Source: Planctomycetota bacterium
GTDB taxonomy: Bacteria; Planctomycetota; UBA8742; JACQVU01
Direction: 5' to 3'
Length of the DNA stretch: 7,986 bases
Assembly: GCA_016209585.1 (NCBI GenBank)
Contig: JACQVU010000305.1
Span: 1 to 7,986 of the forward strand
Positions 1-6,203 of the stretch are shown piece after piece. Numbering within the stretch: position 1 is the first letter of the stretch; the number at the start of each line of letters is the position of its first letter. The notes under the pieces are model-generated. The model was given only the letters and a program-made list of their open reading frames with translations, did no database searches and was not told the DNA's origin. The position numbers and the translations under genes are program-made.

Positions 1-564
1 CTGCCGCGCCTGCTGGAACGCTCCGGACAAAGCCCCAAGGGCGCCATCACGGCGATGTACACCGTGCTGGTGGAGGGCGACGACGTCAACGACCCCATCG
101 CCGACGCCGTGCGCGGCATCCTCGACGGCCACATCTGGCTGGCGCGCAAGATCGCCAACCGCGGCCTCTACCCGGCGATTGACGTGCTCGAATCCATCTC
201 GCGCTGCGCCATCGACGTCACGGCGCGCGAACACCAGGAGGCCGCGCTGCGGGTGAAGGAACTCACCGCCGTTTTCCAGGACGCCGAAGACCTGGTGAAC
301 ATCGGGGCCTACGCGGCCGGCTCGAACCCGAAGATCGACGAAGCCATCCGCATGCGCGGCCCCATCCTCGACTACCTCAAGCAGTGGTACTACGAGTCGT
401 TCGATCTCCCCAGCGCCATTCGCCTGCTCCTCGACCTGTTTCCAGACCTCAAGCAGAGGAGCCAGCCGCCGGCCGCGCCGGCGCCGTCGGCGCAGACCGT
501 CAAGGTGCAGCGCAAGGACGGCGCGCCGCCCAAGGGGCCGGGGAAGATCGGGCGGACCGGGTAG
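1..564 (+). CDS. fliI: FliI, flagellum-specific export ATPase, C-terminal part
   Basis: Frame 1 is open from the first base and gives 187 residues, so the gene starts before the window. The translation opens with LPRLLERSG and continues through VEGDDVNDPIADAVRGILDG and the run KIANRGLYPAIDVLESISR. These are hallmark C-terminal segments of FliI and its type III secretion relatives. FliI is the cytoplasmic ATPase of the flagellar export gate and works with FliH and FliJ; it is related to F1-ATPase beta. The P-loop and Walker B are upstream of the window. The family core ends near LFPDLKQ, and about 35 further residues rich in Pro, Ala, Lys and Gly form a tail that is probably disordered. The EGDD/ADAVRGILDG pattern fits flagellar FliI better than a virulence ATPase, but no flagellar neighbour is visible to confirm it. 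A weak bulged hairpin (569-593) follows the stop without a T-run. Confidence 0.93.
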   Translation: MPRLLERSGQSPKGAITAMYTVLVEGDDVNDPIADAVRGILDGHIWLARKIANRGLYPAIDVLESISRCAIDVTAREHQEAALRVKELTAVFQDAEDLVNIGAYAAGSNPKIDEAIRMRGPILDYLKQWYYESFDLPSAIRLLLDLFPDLKQRSQPPAAPAPSAQTVKVQRKDGAPPKGPGKIGRTG

Positions 565-607
565 GCGTCCTCGCCGACCGCGACGGCGTGAGGCGAAGAA
601 TGGAAGT

Positions 608-1387
608 ATGAGTGAGACGACCGAATACCCGATCCTGGCGAACCCGCCGATCGTGGAGGCGGTGCTGGAGATTCGGTGCACGCCCGTGGCGCCGTTCTCG
701 GAGGCCGTGATCACCCAGCAGGCGCAGGACAATCTGCTCGTCCAAGTCACGCCGCTGTATCGCCTCGACCTCAACGTTCTCATCGGTGACTCCGGGCCTC
801 AATCCGGATCGCCAAGCAGGGGCAAGTGGAACGGCGTGTGCCTGCAATCGGAGGATGAGGTCCGAGGCGCCACTTGGCGCGACACGGGGTTCTCGTACTC
901 TCACAAGGCCCCGTATCCGGGTTGGAAGGCGTTCTCCGACGAAGCGCTCCGTGTCTGGGGCGCGTACCGCGAAGTGACGAAGCCGGTCCGCGCCGAGCGC
1001 ATCGGACTGCGCTATATCAATCGCCTGGTTCCACATGGCGCGGTGATCGACTTCGCGCCCGCCGATTGTTTCGCCGAACGTCCAAAACTCCCGAAAGACA
1101 TCGCCGAGCGATTTCTTCGCAAGGAGTGGCGAACCGCGGACCAATTCGACGTGCCGGACACGCCATATTCGGTCACGGTGGGGCGCGCCGTGCTTCTCGT
1201 TGGCACGGAGTGCGCTGTGGTTCTCGACATCGACGTGTTTACACAGGACGTCGGCGAAATCGAAGAAGTCGCGCTGCGCGAGATCATCGAGGCCATGCGG
1301 CGCGTGAAGAACGAAGTGTTCTTCAGCATGCTGTCGAAAAAGTACCTGGGAAAACTCCGTTCGCAATCAGCCCGCGGGAAAAGGTAG
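608..1387 (+). CDS. TIGR04255 family protein
   Basis: This gene encodes 259 residues, the usual length for the TIGR04255 family. The family is sporadically distributed in bacteria and has no established biochemical function that I know of. The diagnostic N-terminal stretch NPPIVEAVLEIR is at residues 12-23 and the conserved RIGLRYINRL at 131-140. The C-terminus is helical and ends in KNEVFFSMLSKKYL, also typical. No signal peptide or membrane segment is seen, so it is probably cytoplasmic. The ATG follows a GGAAG and a more distant GAGG, and there are 43 bp after fliI. It is the first gene of a four-gene run with two small proteins and a DNA methyltransferase. The base composition seems slightly less GC-rich than fliI and the integrase, which fits acquired DNA but was judged by eye. 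Confidence 0.88.
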   Translation: MSETTEYPILANPPIVEAVLEIRCTPVAPFSEAVITQQAQDNLLVQVTPLYRLDLNVLIGDSGPQSGSPSRGKWNGVCLQSEDEVRGATWRDTGFSYSHKAPYPGWKAFSDEALRVWGAYREVTKPVRAERIGLRYINRLVPHGAVIDFAPADCFAERPKLPKDIAERFLRKEWRTADQFDVPDTPYSVTVGRAVLLVGTECAVVLDIDVFTQDVGEIEEVALREIIEAMRRVKNEVFFSMLSKKYLGKLRSQSARGKR

Positions 1388-1397
1388 TCTATAGGCG

Positions 1398-1862
1398 ATG
1401 CGCGAACTCAGCATCACCAAAGGTTCGTCGCGAGAGGCCACGGCGCTCTCCGACTTCGGGGACGAAAGTCGCAGGACGACTTCCCAAACCATGAGCCGTG
1501 ACCGGATTGTCAACCAAACCTTTGACGTGGCTCGCGAGTGCGCGAACCCCGGCTGGGATGGATACGCCGCCAACCCGGTGAGTGAGATCACGTTCCTTCG
1601 CGCCGTGACCTTCCTCCGCTCGCTTCCCGACGACATTCCGGATCCGACCGCGAACGCGGACCCTGACGGCGCGCTCACGTTCGAGTGGCGTGTGAAGCCT
1701 CGGTGGTCACTGACCGTTGGCATCGAACCCAACGGCGACTTGACCTTCGCGGCTCTCCTCGGCCGGGCGCGGCGCACGGGCAGCGGACCACCCCATGGCA
1801 GCGTTCTGCATGAAGTGTCTGCGCTCATCCGTAGACTTTTGTGCGAGGCGCGCCGTGGCTGA
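1398..1862 (+). CDS. Uncharacterised GWDGY-motif protein, TIGR04255 operon partner
   Basis: This gene encodes 154 residues. I recognise the pattern of a common uncharacterised bacterial family: GWDGY (52-56) with a following NPVSE, a short helix ending RSLPDDIPDP, then ADPDGALTFEW (87-97), a W-S-L-T-V strand, and NGDLTFAALLG. From memory, proteins of this pattern often sit beside TIGR04255 genes, which agrees with the placement here. The function is unknown, and no catalytic motif, membrane segment or signal peptide is visible. The ATG is 10 bp after the previous stop with only a weak Shine-Dalgarno (AAAGG, somewhat far). The first 30 residues are not obviously conserved, so a start at Met32 (MSRDRIV) is possible. 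Its 3' end overlaps the next gene by 8 bp, which indicates co-translation. Confidence 0.78.
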   Translation: MRELSITKGSSREATALSDFGDESRRTTSQTMSRDRIVNQTFDVARECANPGWDGYAANPVSEITFLRAVTFLRSLPDDIPDPTANADPDGALTFEWRVKPRWSLTVGIEPNGDLTFAALLGRARRTGSGPPHGSVLHEVSALIRRLLCEARRG

Positions 1863-2286
1863 ACCGCTTCCGTCGGGGATCATCGCCGACGACGAGCCTC
1901 TCGCTCGGTTCATCTTCCGAAGCCGGGACATTCGCGACAACAGCATCCGTGACGAGGCGTTTCTGCCGGACAAGAGTGGGGAGACTTCCGTGTTTCGACA
2001 TCAGGGACTCACCCAACCGGCGCTTTGGAGCATCGGGGACAGGATCGCCGCCGGGCGACCGTCGCCGCCCAACGTGTTGCGTGGTCGCGCCGACTTCCTC
2101 GCGCACGACGTGCGCGAGGCAGGGCGTCGAGAGGGGAGCGGCGGCGGTCTTGACCTCCGACCTGACGAGAATCCGCCCAACGAACCCAATCACGCCGTCA
2201 TATTCAACTGGCCGCCGGCCAAGGAGGACCGGAGGTTGCTCGCCAAAGAACTGGCCGAACGGGCCGCATGGATTCCCCGACCATGA
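1855..2286 (+). CDS. Uncharacterised SVFR/GRAD-motif protein, TIGR04255 operon partner
   Basis: This gene encodes 143 residues from the GTG at 1855. That start is preferred because GAGG at 1845-1848 lies six bases upstream and the gene overlaps the preceding stop by 8 bp. An in-frame ATG at 1795 would add 20 residues lying within the previous gene. The sequence resembles a recurring small-protein family: LARFIF near residue 16, EAFLP (34-38), SVFR (45-48), LWSIGD (57-62), GRAD (77-80) and the C-terminal PNHAVIFNWP (111-120), followed by a charged helix. No enzyme motif, signal peptide or membrane helix is seen, and the function is unknown. Its TGA overlaps the ATG of the methyltransferase gene, so the two are probably translationally coupled. 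It may form a complex with its operon partners, but that is inference. Confidence 0.76.
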   Translation: MAEPLPSGIIADDEPLARFIFRSRDIRDNSIRDEAFLPDKSGETSVFRHQGLTQPALWSIGDRIAAGRPSPPNVLRGRADFLAHDVREAGRREGSGGGLDLRPDENPPNEPNHAVIFNWPPAKEDRRLLAKELAERAAWIPRP

Positions 2287-3170
2287 CCACGCCTCTGTTG
2301 GAGCACGACGTGATCGGCACGATTCACTTCGCTGACAACCTTGATGTCCTTCGGGCGCTGCCATCGGCATCCGTGGACCTGGTGTACATCGATCCTCCGT
2401 TCAACACCGGGAAGGTCCAGCAACGCACGCAGTTGAAGACGGTGCGCTCTGCCGACGGCGACCGCGTCGGATTCCAGGGCCGTCGCTACGAGAGCATCGT
2501 CGTGGGAACGAAGCGCTTCAGCGATCTCTTCGACGATTATCTGGCCTTCCTGGAGCCGCGCCTCACTGAGGCCCACCGGGTGCTGGCGCCCCACGGCTGC
2601 CTCTACTTTCACGTGGACTACCGCGAGGTGCATTACTGCAAGGTGCTGCTCGACACCATCTTCGGCCGCGACTCCTTCCTGAACGAGATCATCTGGGCGT
2701 ACGACTACGGCGGCCGGCCGAAGAACAGGTGGCCGCCGAAGCACGACAACATCCTGCTCTACGCCAGGAACCCGTCCAACTACGTGTTCAACGTCAACGA
2801 GATCGAGCGCATCCCCTACATGGCGCCTGGCCTCGTCGGGCCGGAGAAGGCCGCGCGCGGGAAACTCCCGACCGACACGTGGTGGCACACCATCGTCCCC
2901 ACGAACGGATCCGAAAAGACCGGGTACCCGACGCAGAAGCCGCTCGGAATCATGAGGCGCATCGTCCAAGCATCGTCACGGCCCGGCGCCCTAGTGCTCG
3001 ACTTCTTCGCCGGAAGCGGAACGACGGGCGCAGCGGCGCTCGAACTGGGCCGGCGCTTTATCCTCGTCGACGACAACGCGGAGGCCCTTGAAGTCATGGC
3101 CCGGCGCTTCGACGGCGTCGAAGGAATCGAGTGGGTCGGGTTCGACCCGGCGCGGCGCAAGCGAAGGTGA
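2283..3170 (+). CDS. Beta-class site-specific DNA methyltransferase, solitary
   Basis: The protein has 295 residues from the ATG at 2283. It would transfer a methyl group from S-adenosylmethionine to an amino group of a DNA base. Catalytic motif IV DPPF (37-40, in VDLVYIDPPFNTGK) comes first, and the AdoMet-binding motif I FAGSGT (242-247) is near the C-terminus, preceded by GYPTQKP. This order defines the beta class. DPPF points to N6-adenine methylation, though N4-cytosine cannot be excluded. The segment between the motifs (about 45-200) probably holds target recognition. The start at 2283 gives an ATGA overlap with the previous gene; an in-frame ATG at 2268 adds five residues (MDSPT) and is an equal alternative. 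No restriction endonuclease is encoded beside it. It is the last gene of the TIGR04255 operon. Confidence 0.93.
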   Translation: MTTPLLEHDVIGTIHFADNLDVLRALPSASVDLVYIDPPFNTGKVQQRTQLKTVRSADGDRVGFQGRRYESIVVGTKRFSDLFDDYLAFLEPRLTEAHRVLAPHGCLYFHVDYREVHYCKVLLDTIFGRDSFLNEIIWAYDYGGRPKNRWPPKHDNILLYARNPSNYVFNVNEIERIPYMAPGLVGPEKAARGKLPTDTWWHTIVPTNGSEKTGYPTQKPLGIMRRIVQASSRPGALVLDFFAGSGTTGAAALELGRRFILVDDNAEALEVMARRFDGVEGIEWVGFDPARRKRR

Positions 3171-3606
3171 ACAGCAGCAGGCGGCGCACGGCGGCGCGGA
3201 ACTGGACTTGCTGCTCTTTCGCGGGATGACTCTGGGCGCCGCGCGCGCGAACCGGGCGCCACACTTTCACCGCATGTTTGTCTACCCACCGCCGGCAAAG
3301 CGCACGAACCGCATGCGCTTGGACGCTTCATGTGTCAACGCCCTCAACATCTCATAGACCCGGCGAGGGGCGCGGACGTACTTGAGGTCCGAAAGACCCG
3401 AATCGCGACGGGAAGCGTCGGATCGGCACGAAACAGTCACTGTGCCGATACCGAGCAGCCGATCCAGAAACCCCTGGTGAAAACCAGTGTCTTCGATGTA
3501 GCGCAGATCAACACTCTCGTGGTTGACACTGACAATGCCACTTTCGACCTCACATTCTCACAATCCGTCGGCAGCCTGATTTCTTGTCCTTCAACGGCTT
3601 ACAGGA
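3171..3606. other. Intergenic stretch without a convincing gene
   Basis: No frame on either strand here gives a protein I would accept. The longest candidate (3330-3638, +) ends by translating the antisense of the tRNA remnant (IAVAGIEPAA), a well-known false-ORF signature. From about 3480 the DNA is visibly less GC-rich than both sides. If the tRNA remnant is the left attachment site, this is host DNA that originally lay downstream of the intact tRNA gene. The inverted repeats at 3420-3465 are the only structure I see. Confidence 0.6.
3420..3465. repeat. Overlapping inverted repeats (GATCGGC / GCCGATC)
   Basis: ATCGGCAC at 3422-3429 is the exact reverse complement of GTGCCGAT at 3442-3449, giving an 8-bp stem with a 12-nt loop. 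The same left arm, read as GGATCGGC (3420-3427), also pairs exactly with GCCGATCC at 3458-3465, so the two hairpins exclude each other. No T-run follows, so a standard intrinsic terminator is not supported. It could be a protein-binding site or chance in GC-rich DNA. Confidence 0.4.
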
Positions 3607-3648
3607 TAGCGGTGGCTGGGATCGAACCAGCGGCCTAGGGCTTATGAG
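3607..3648 (-). tRNA. 3' half of a tRNA with CAT anticodon (Met-type), partial; attachment site
   Basis: Read on the - strand, this is the second half of a tRNA: anticodon loop CTCATAA (3642-3648, anticodon CAT), the 3' anticodon stem GCCCT (3637-3641), a five-base variable loop (3632-3636), a perfect T-arm with GCTGG and CCAGC stems around the loop TTCGATC (3615-3631), acceptor strand CACCGCT (3608-3614) and discriminator A (3607). No CCA is encoded. To the right, where the 5' half should lie, there is no matching anticodon stem in register, D-arm or acceptor strand, so it is not a complete gene. With an integrase 130 bp away, it is best read as the duplicated tRNA end left at one edge of an integrated element. 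CAT could denote elongator Met, initiator Met or Ile2. Confidence 0.8.
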
Positions 3649-3656
3649 AATTGCCC

Positions 3657-3685
3657 TTGCGTTTTCCGCCCCTGTCCGGTAGAAT
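3657..3685 (+). promoter_or_regulatory. Predicted sigma70-type promoter of the integrase gene
   Basis: TTGCGT (3657-3662) and TAGAAT (3680-3685) are separated by exactly 17 bases. Each matches the bacterial -35/-10 consensus (TTGACA/TATAAT) at four of six positions, including TTG and the TA..AT frame. The surrounding DNA is less GC-rich than the genes. Transcription would start near 3692 and leave a leader of about 88 nt before the integrase ATG. The -35 element begins only nine bases beyond the tRNA homology, so it lies within the element. Confidence 0.5.
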
Positions 3686-3690
3686 CCGTA

Positions 3691-3722
3691 TATGCACTCT
3701 AAAATACTGTTTCCGGTGCATA
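3691..3722. repeat. Inverted repeat in the integrase leader (TATGCAC / GTGCATA)
   Basis: TATGCAC (3691-3697) and GTGCATA (3716-3722) are perfect 7-bp inverted arms separated by 18 bases. They sit at and just after the predicted transcription start. The spacing would suit an operator for a dimeric repressor, or a pair of binding sites for integrase or excisionase. The spacer is AT-rich (CTAAAATACTG). Function is inferred from position only. Confidence 0.4.
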
Positions 3723-3779
3723 CCTGCAAGGTACGGATCGATGATCAACAGGACACAAAAGGACGCTGAGCCGTAAACG

Positions 3780-5219
3780 ATGGGGACCATTTCGGGGACC
3801 ATTTTTGGAACCACGGTTTCTTCCGATGACACCCGGTCTCCAAAGGCGCGGCGGAAGCAGCGCCAGCGGACGGATCATCCGGGCGTCAAGGTTCGCCGGC
3901 GGCGGAATCCGTCCGGCGCTCTCGTTCACCGGGCGCACTACCTCGACCCCTCGACGGGCATGGAAGTGGCGGTGACGCTTGAACGCCTGGGCCTCGCGTC
4001 CCGCGAGGCGCGGCGCGCCTGGTGCCTCGCCAAGTCGGAAACCCTCGCGCGCGAACGCGCCGCCCTGGCCAGCGGCTCGCCTGCGGCGGCCCGCACCACG
4101 CTCGCCGACGCCGTGAAGCAGTACCTCGACGGCGTAGCCGTCGAACTCCGGCCCGGCACGCTCGCCGCGTACCGTCAATCCGCCTTCCGGTTCGCGGCCT
4201 GGGCGGAAGAAGCGGGCATCCGCCGACCGGCCAACGTCACCATCGCCGGCCTCGCCAAGTTTCGACAGGCTGCCGTCGCGGCCCCACGGGCGGCCGTGGT
4301 GAAGGGCGGCCCGCGCGGCGCCCGCAAGCCGACGCTTGCGCGACGGCGCCGCCCCTCTTCGATCAACCGGGACTTCCGCGCCGTTGGCACGATGTTGAAC
4401 ACCTGGCGCCGCGCCGGCCTGGTGCCGTACCTCACGTCCGACTCGATCCGCGACGCCTTCCGGCGAGCGAAAGAAACGTACCCGCTTCCGGCCTTCATCC
4501 CGACGGCCGACCTTCGGCGCATTCTGGAAGCGGCGCTGCGGCACGACCGCGCGGTGTTCAAGATGACCCGCGCGGAGAAGGTGGGCGGCGGCGCGCTGGG
4601 GGAAACGCCGCGCTACCGCCCGGCGGCGCCGTTCATCGGCGCGTTGCTGCTCACGGGCGGAAGGTACGGCGAGATCGCCACGCTGAAATGGTCCGACGTG
4701 GACCAGGGCGGCGCGCTCGGCCCCGGCAACATCCGCATCGGGGTTGAATCGAAGACGGGGCGGGCGCGGCTCATTCCGTTCGACGTGTCGCCCGCGCTTC
4801 GGCGCCTACTCGCGGCCATGCGCCTGCGCTCGCCGGAGTCGATCCATGTGTTCGCCGGCGCCGGCGACGATTCCCCCTTCTCCAAGGACCTGGGCAAGGC
4901 GACGCTCCGCCGGCTGATCGACAAGTACGGCGCCGCGCCCTTCACCTGGCATCAACTCCGCAAGAGCAACGCGACCTACTGCGTTTGCGCGGCCGGCCTG
5001 GGCGGCGCGGCGGGTGTCTGGCTCGCGGCGAAGCGGCTGGGCAACTCCCCAATCGTGTTGGAACGGCACTACGCCGGCCTCGTTTCCGTTCCGCCGGACA
5101 AGACCACCATCGAGGCGGCGATGGGCGTGGAAGACCTGATCGAAACGATCATCGCCCGCGTGGCGGCTGGCGGCGCGACCCCGGCGGCGGCGCCCGCGGC
5201 GGAAGGAGGGGGATCGTGA
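3780..5219 (+). CDS. Tyrosine recombinase (phage-type integrase)
   Basis: The 479-residue protein would integrate and excise the element by strand exchange at the attachment site. A basic N-terminal region (about 20-45) is followed by a SAM-like core-binding domain (about 105-215, starting TLADAVKQYLDG and including SSINRDFRAVGTMLNTWRRAG). The catalytic domain shows Arg295 in TGGRYGEIATLKWSDV, Lys325 in ESKTGRARLIP, His391-x-x-Arg394 in WHQLRKSNAT and nucleophile Tyr431 in ERHYAGL. The position usually occupied by a second His or Trp is Asn422 (LGNSP). The 48 residues after the tyrosine include an Ala/Pro/Gly-rich tail. The ATG is the first after an in-frame TAA at 3774; its ribosome-binding site is poor. 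The first residues repeat G-T-I because of a 12-bp DNA repeat. It lies beside its putative attachment site and is coupled to the next gene. Confidence 0.94.
   Translation: MGTISGTIFGTTVSSDDTRSPKARRKQRQRTDHPGVKVRRRRNPSGALVHRAHYLDPSTGMEVAVTLERLGLASREARRAWCLAKSETLARERAALASGSPAAARTTLADAVKQYLDGVAVELRPGTLAAYRQSAFRFAAWAEEAGIRRPANVTIAGLAKFRQAAVAAPRAAVVKGGPRGARKPTLARRRRPSSINRDFRAVGTMLNTWRRAGLVPYLTSDSIRDAFRRAKETYPLPAFIPTADLRRILEAALRHDRAVFKMTRAEKVGGGALGETPRYRPAAPFIGALLLTGGRYGEIATLKWSDVDQGGALGPGNIRIGVESKTGRARLIPFDVSPALRRLLAAMRLRSPESIHVFAGAGDDSPFSKDLGKATLRRLIDKYGAAPFTWHQLRKSNATYCVCAAGLGGAAGVWLAAKRLGNSPIVLERHYAGLVSVPPDKTTIEAAMGVEDLIETIIARVAAGGATPAAAPAAEGGGS
3782..3804. repeat. Tandem 12-bp repeat at the integrase start
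   Basis: GGGGACCATTT occurs at 3782-3792 and again at 3794-3804, a 12-bp period, followed by a decayed third copy (GGAACCAC). It encodes Gly-Thr-Ile repeats in the integrase N-terminus. Direct repeats this close to an attachment site are often arm-type binding sites for the integrase N-domain, so the DNA may matter more than the peptide. That role is inferred. Confidence 0.5.
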
Positions 5220-6169
5220 ACGAATTGCTTGGCGAGGAATTCTCCACTACCGTCATCCGTGGCGCCTTCGATACTGGCCACAAACCCGCCGGGCGGCGGA
5301 CGCTGCCGAGTGTCGAAAAGGAACTCGCCGACGTGCGGGATTCGATTGCGTACCTCGTGGCGGTTGCCGGTTCCCCCTTTCCAGACTTGGAAGACCCGCC
5401 CGACCGGGCGAAAGCACGCCAAGAGGCGGCCACCGTGATCAGGGACATCGAACTCGCCTTCCTTCGACTCGCTTGGCACTTCTTCTACGTCGACGGCGCG
5501 CTCGGAATTCTCCCCGACGACCTCCGGCACCGTGGCACCTATGTTTCACAGTATTACTATTCGCTTATCGCTCCCGCGGATCGCCCAGACCCCACGCTGG
5601 TGGCCCCGGACGCTGATCTCGTACCTCTCGATACGGAAGGTTATGTCGAGTCGTTCTTCGCGGCCCCGGTGAACCCCCCCATGTCGTTCCTGTGTTCGGC
5701 ACGGGCGATATCGGCCGCGGATCGCCTCGTGGTCGCGCTCGCGGTTCCCGTCTCTGATCTCGCGGCGCTCTGGGAACAAGTCGAATCGGACCTCAAGGCC
5801 GCCTTCCTGGCGGCTCTCTCATGGGTTGGTCGTCTTGTACATGAGGCGCGCCGGCGGCTAAACGACCTCGACTCGGCGCTCTACCCCGTGCTGACCGTCA
5901 CACCGAGCGCGAAGGGCGCGACCGTGACGGGCCAATACCTTGGGCGCGACCTCCCGACGACGACGCTGACCCCCGCGCTAGCCGAAACGCTGAATGCCCT
6001 TCTCGACGGGCAGCGCCTGCCCACAGTCGGCGACGACAATCGGCGGGATAATGTCCGCCGGTTGAAAGACGGCTTCCGCTTGGTCGCCCGCTACATCGAG
6101 AAGGCCAACAAAGCCTACACGCTCTCCCCCGGCCTGATCGCGCGGTGCACGCGGACTCCCCGGCCGTAG
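5216..6169 (+). CDS. Unrecognised 317-residue protein coupled to integrase
   Basis: I do not recognise this protein. The GTG start at 5216 overlaps the integrase TGA (GTGA) and follows a strong Shine-Dalgarno, GGAGG within 5201-5210. The frame remains open further upstream inside the integrase gene, but that part is a shadow. Residues 32-100 look largely helical with a coiled character (VEKELADVRDSIAYLV, then AATVIRDIELAFLRLAWHFFYVDG). The middle (about 160-220) is also helical. The C-terminus (about 248-303), from TLTPALAETLNALL through NVRRLKDGFRLVARYIEKANKAYTL, resembles a winged-helix layout in which a final strand ends K-x-Y-x-L. There is no signal peptide or clear membrane helix. A regulator, recombination accessory factor or cargo gene are all possible. 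Translational coupling to the integrase suggests production at a related time. Confidence 0.8.
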   Translation: MNELLGEEFSTTVIRGAFDTGHKPAGRRTLPSVEKELADVRDSIAYLVAVAGSPFPDLEDPPDRAKARQEAATVIRDIELAFLRLAWHFFYVDGALGILPDDLRHRGTYVSQYYYSLIAPADRPDPTLVAPDADLVPLDTEGYVESFFAAPVNPPMSFLCSARAISAADRLVVALAVPVSDLAALWEQVESDLKAAFLAALSWVGRLVHEARRRLNDLDSALYPVLTVTPSAKGATVTGQYLGRDLPTTTLTPALAETLNALLDGQRLPTVGDDNRRDNVRRLKDGFRLVARYIEKANKAYTLSPGLIARCTRTPRP

Positions 6170-6183
6170 GGGGAATCGGCCGG
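6160..6183 (+). terminator. Possible hairpin at the end of the integrase operon
   Basis: CCGGCCG (6160-6166) and CGGCCGG (6177-6183) form a perfect 7-bp GC stem with a 10-nt loop that contains the stop codon of the preceding gene. The sequence after it (AAATCTTTT from about 6191) has only a short T-run, seven bases away, so this is a weak terminator candidate. It may simply reflect GC-rich palindromes (GGCCGGCC). Confidence 0.3.
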
Positions 6184-6203
6184 CCGTAAGAAATCTTTTG
6201 CGA

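Noticed and set aside
500..1366. Open frame of 288 codons on the - strand
   Set aside because: It overlaps the TIGR04255 gene completely and reaches into fliI, and the composition is that of a high-GC shadow frame.
1795..1854. Earlier ATG start for the third operon gene
   Set aside because: It would add 20 Cys/Arg-rich residues inside the preceding gene; GTG 1855 has a well-placed GAGG and a normal short overlap.
2190..2969. Open frame of 259 codons on the - strand
   Set aside because: It is antisense to the methyltransferase, whose motifs DPPF and FAGSGT establish the + frame as coding.
3330..3638. Open frame of 102 codons on the + strand
   Set aside because: Its last residues (IAVAGIEPAA) are the translated antisense of the tRNA T-arm, a classic false-gene signature, and no ribosome-binding site or family match is visible.
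3607..3700. A complete, functional tRNA on the - strand
   Set aside because: Only the half from the anticodon loop to the discriminator base is present; no D-arm or matching 5' acceptor strand follows to the right.
3699..4544. Open frame of 281 codons on the - strand
   Set aside because: It is antisense to the integrase N-terminal half; the sequence is Arg/Gly-rich and has no domain.
4985..5215. Upstream extension of the gene starting at 5216
   Set aside because: This part lies wholly inside the integrase catalytic domain and reads as Arg/Gly-rich noise; the strong Shine-Dalgarno and GTG at 5216 mark the real start.
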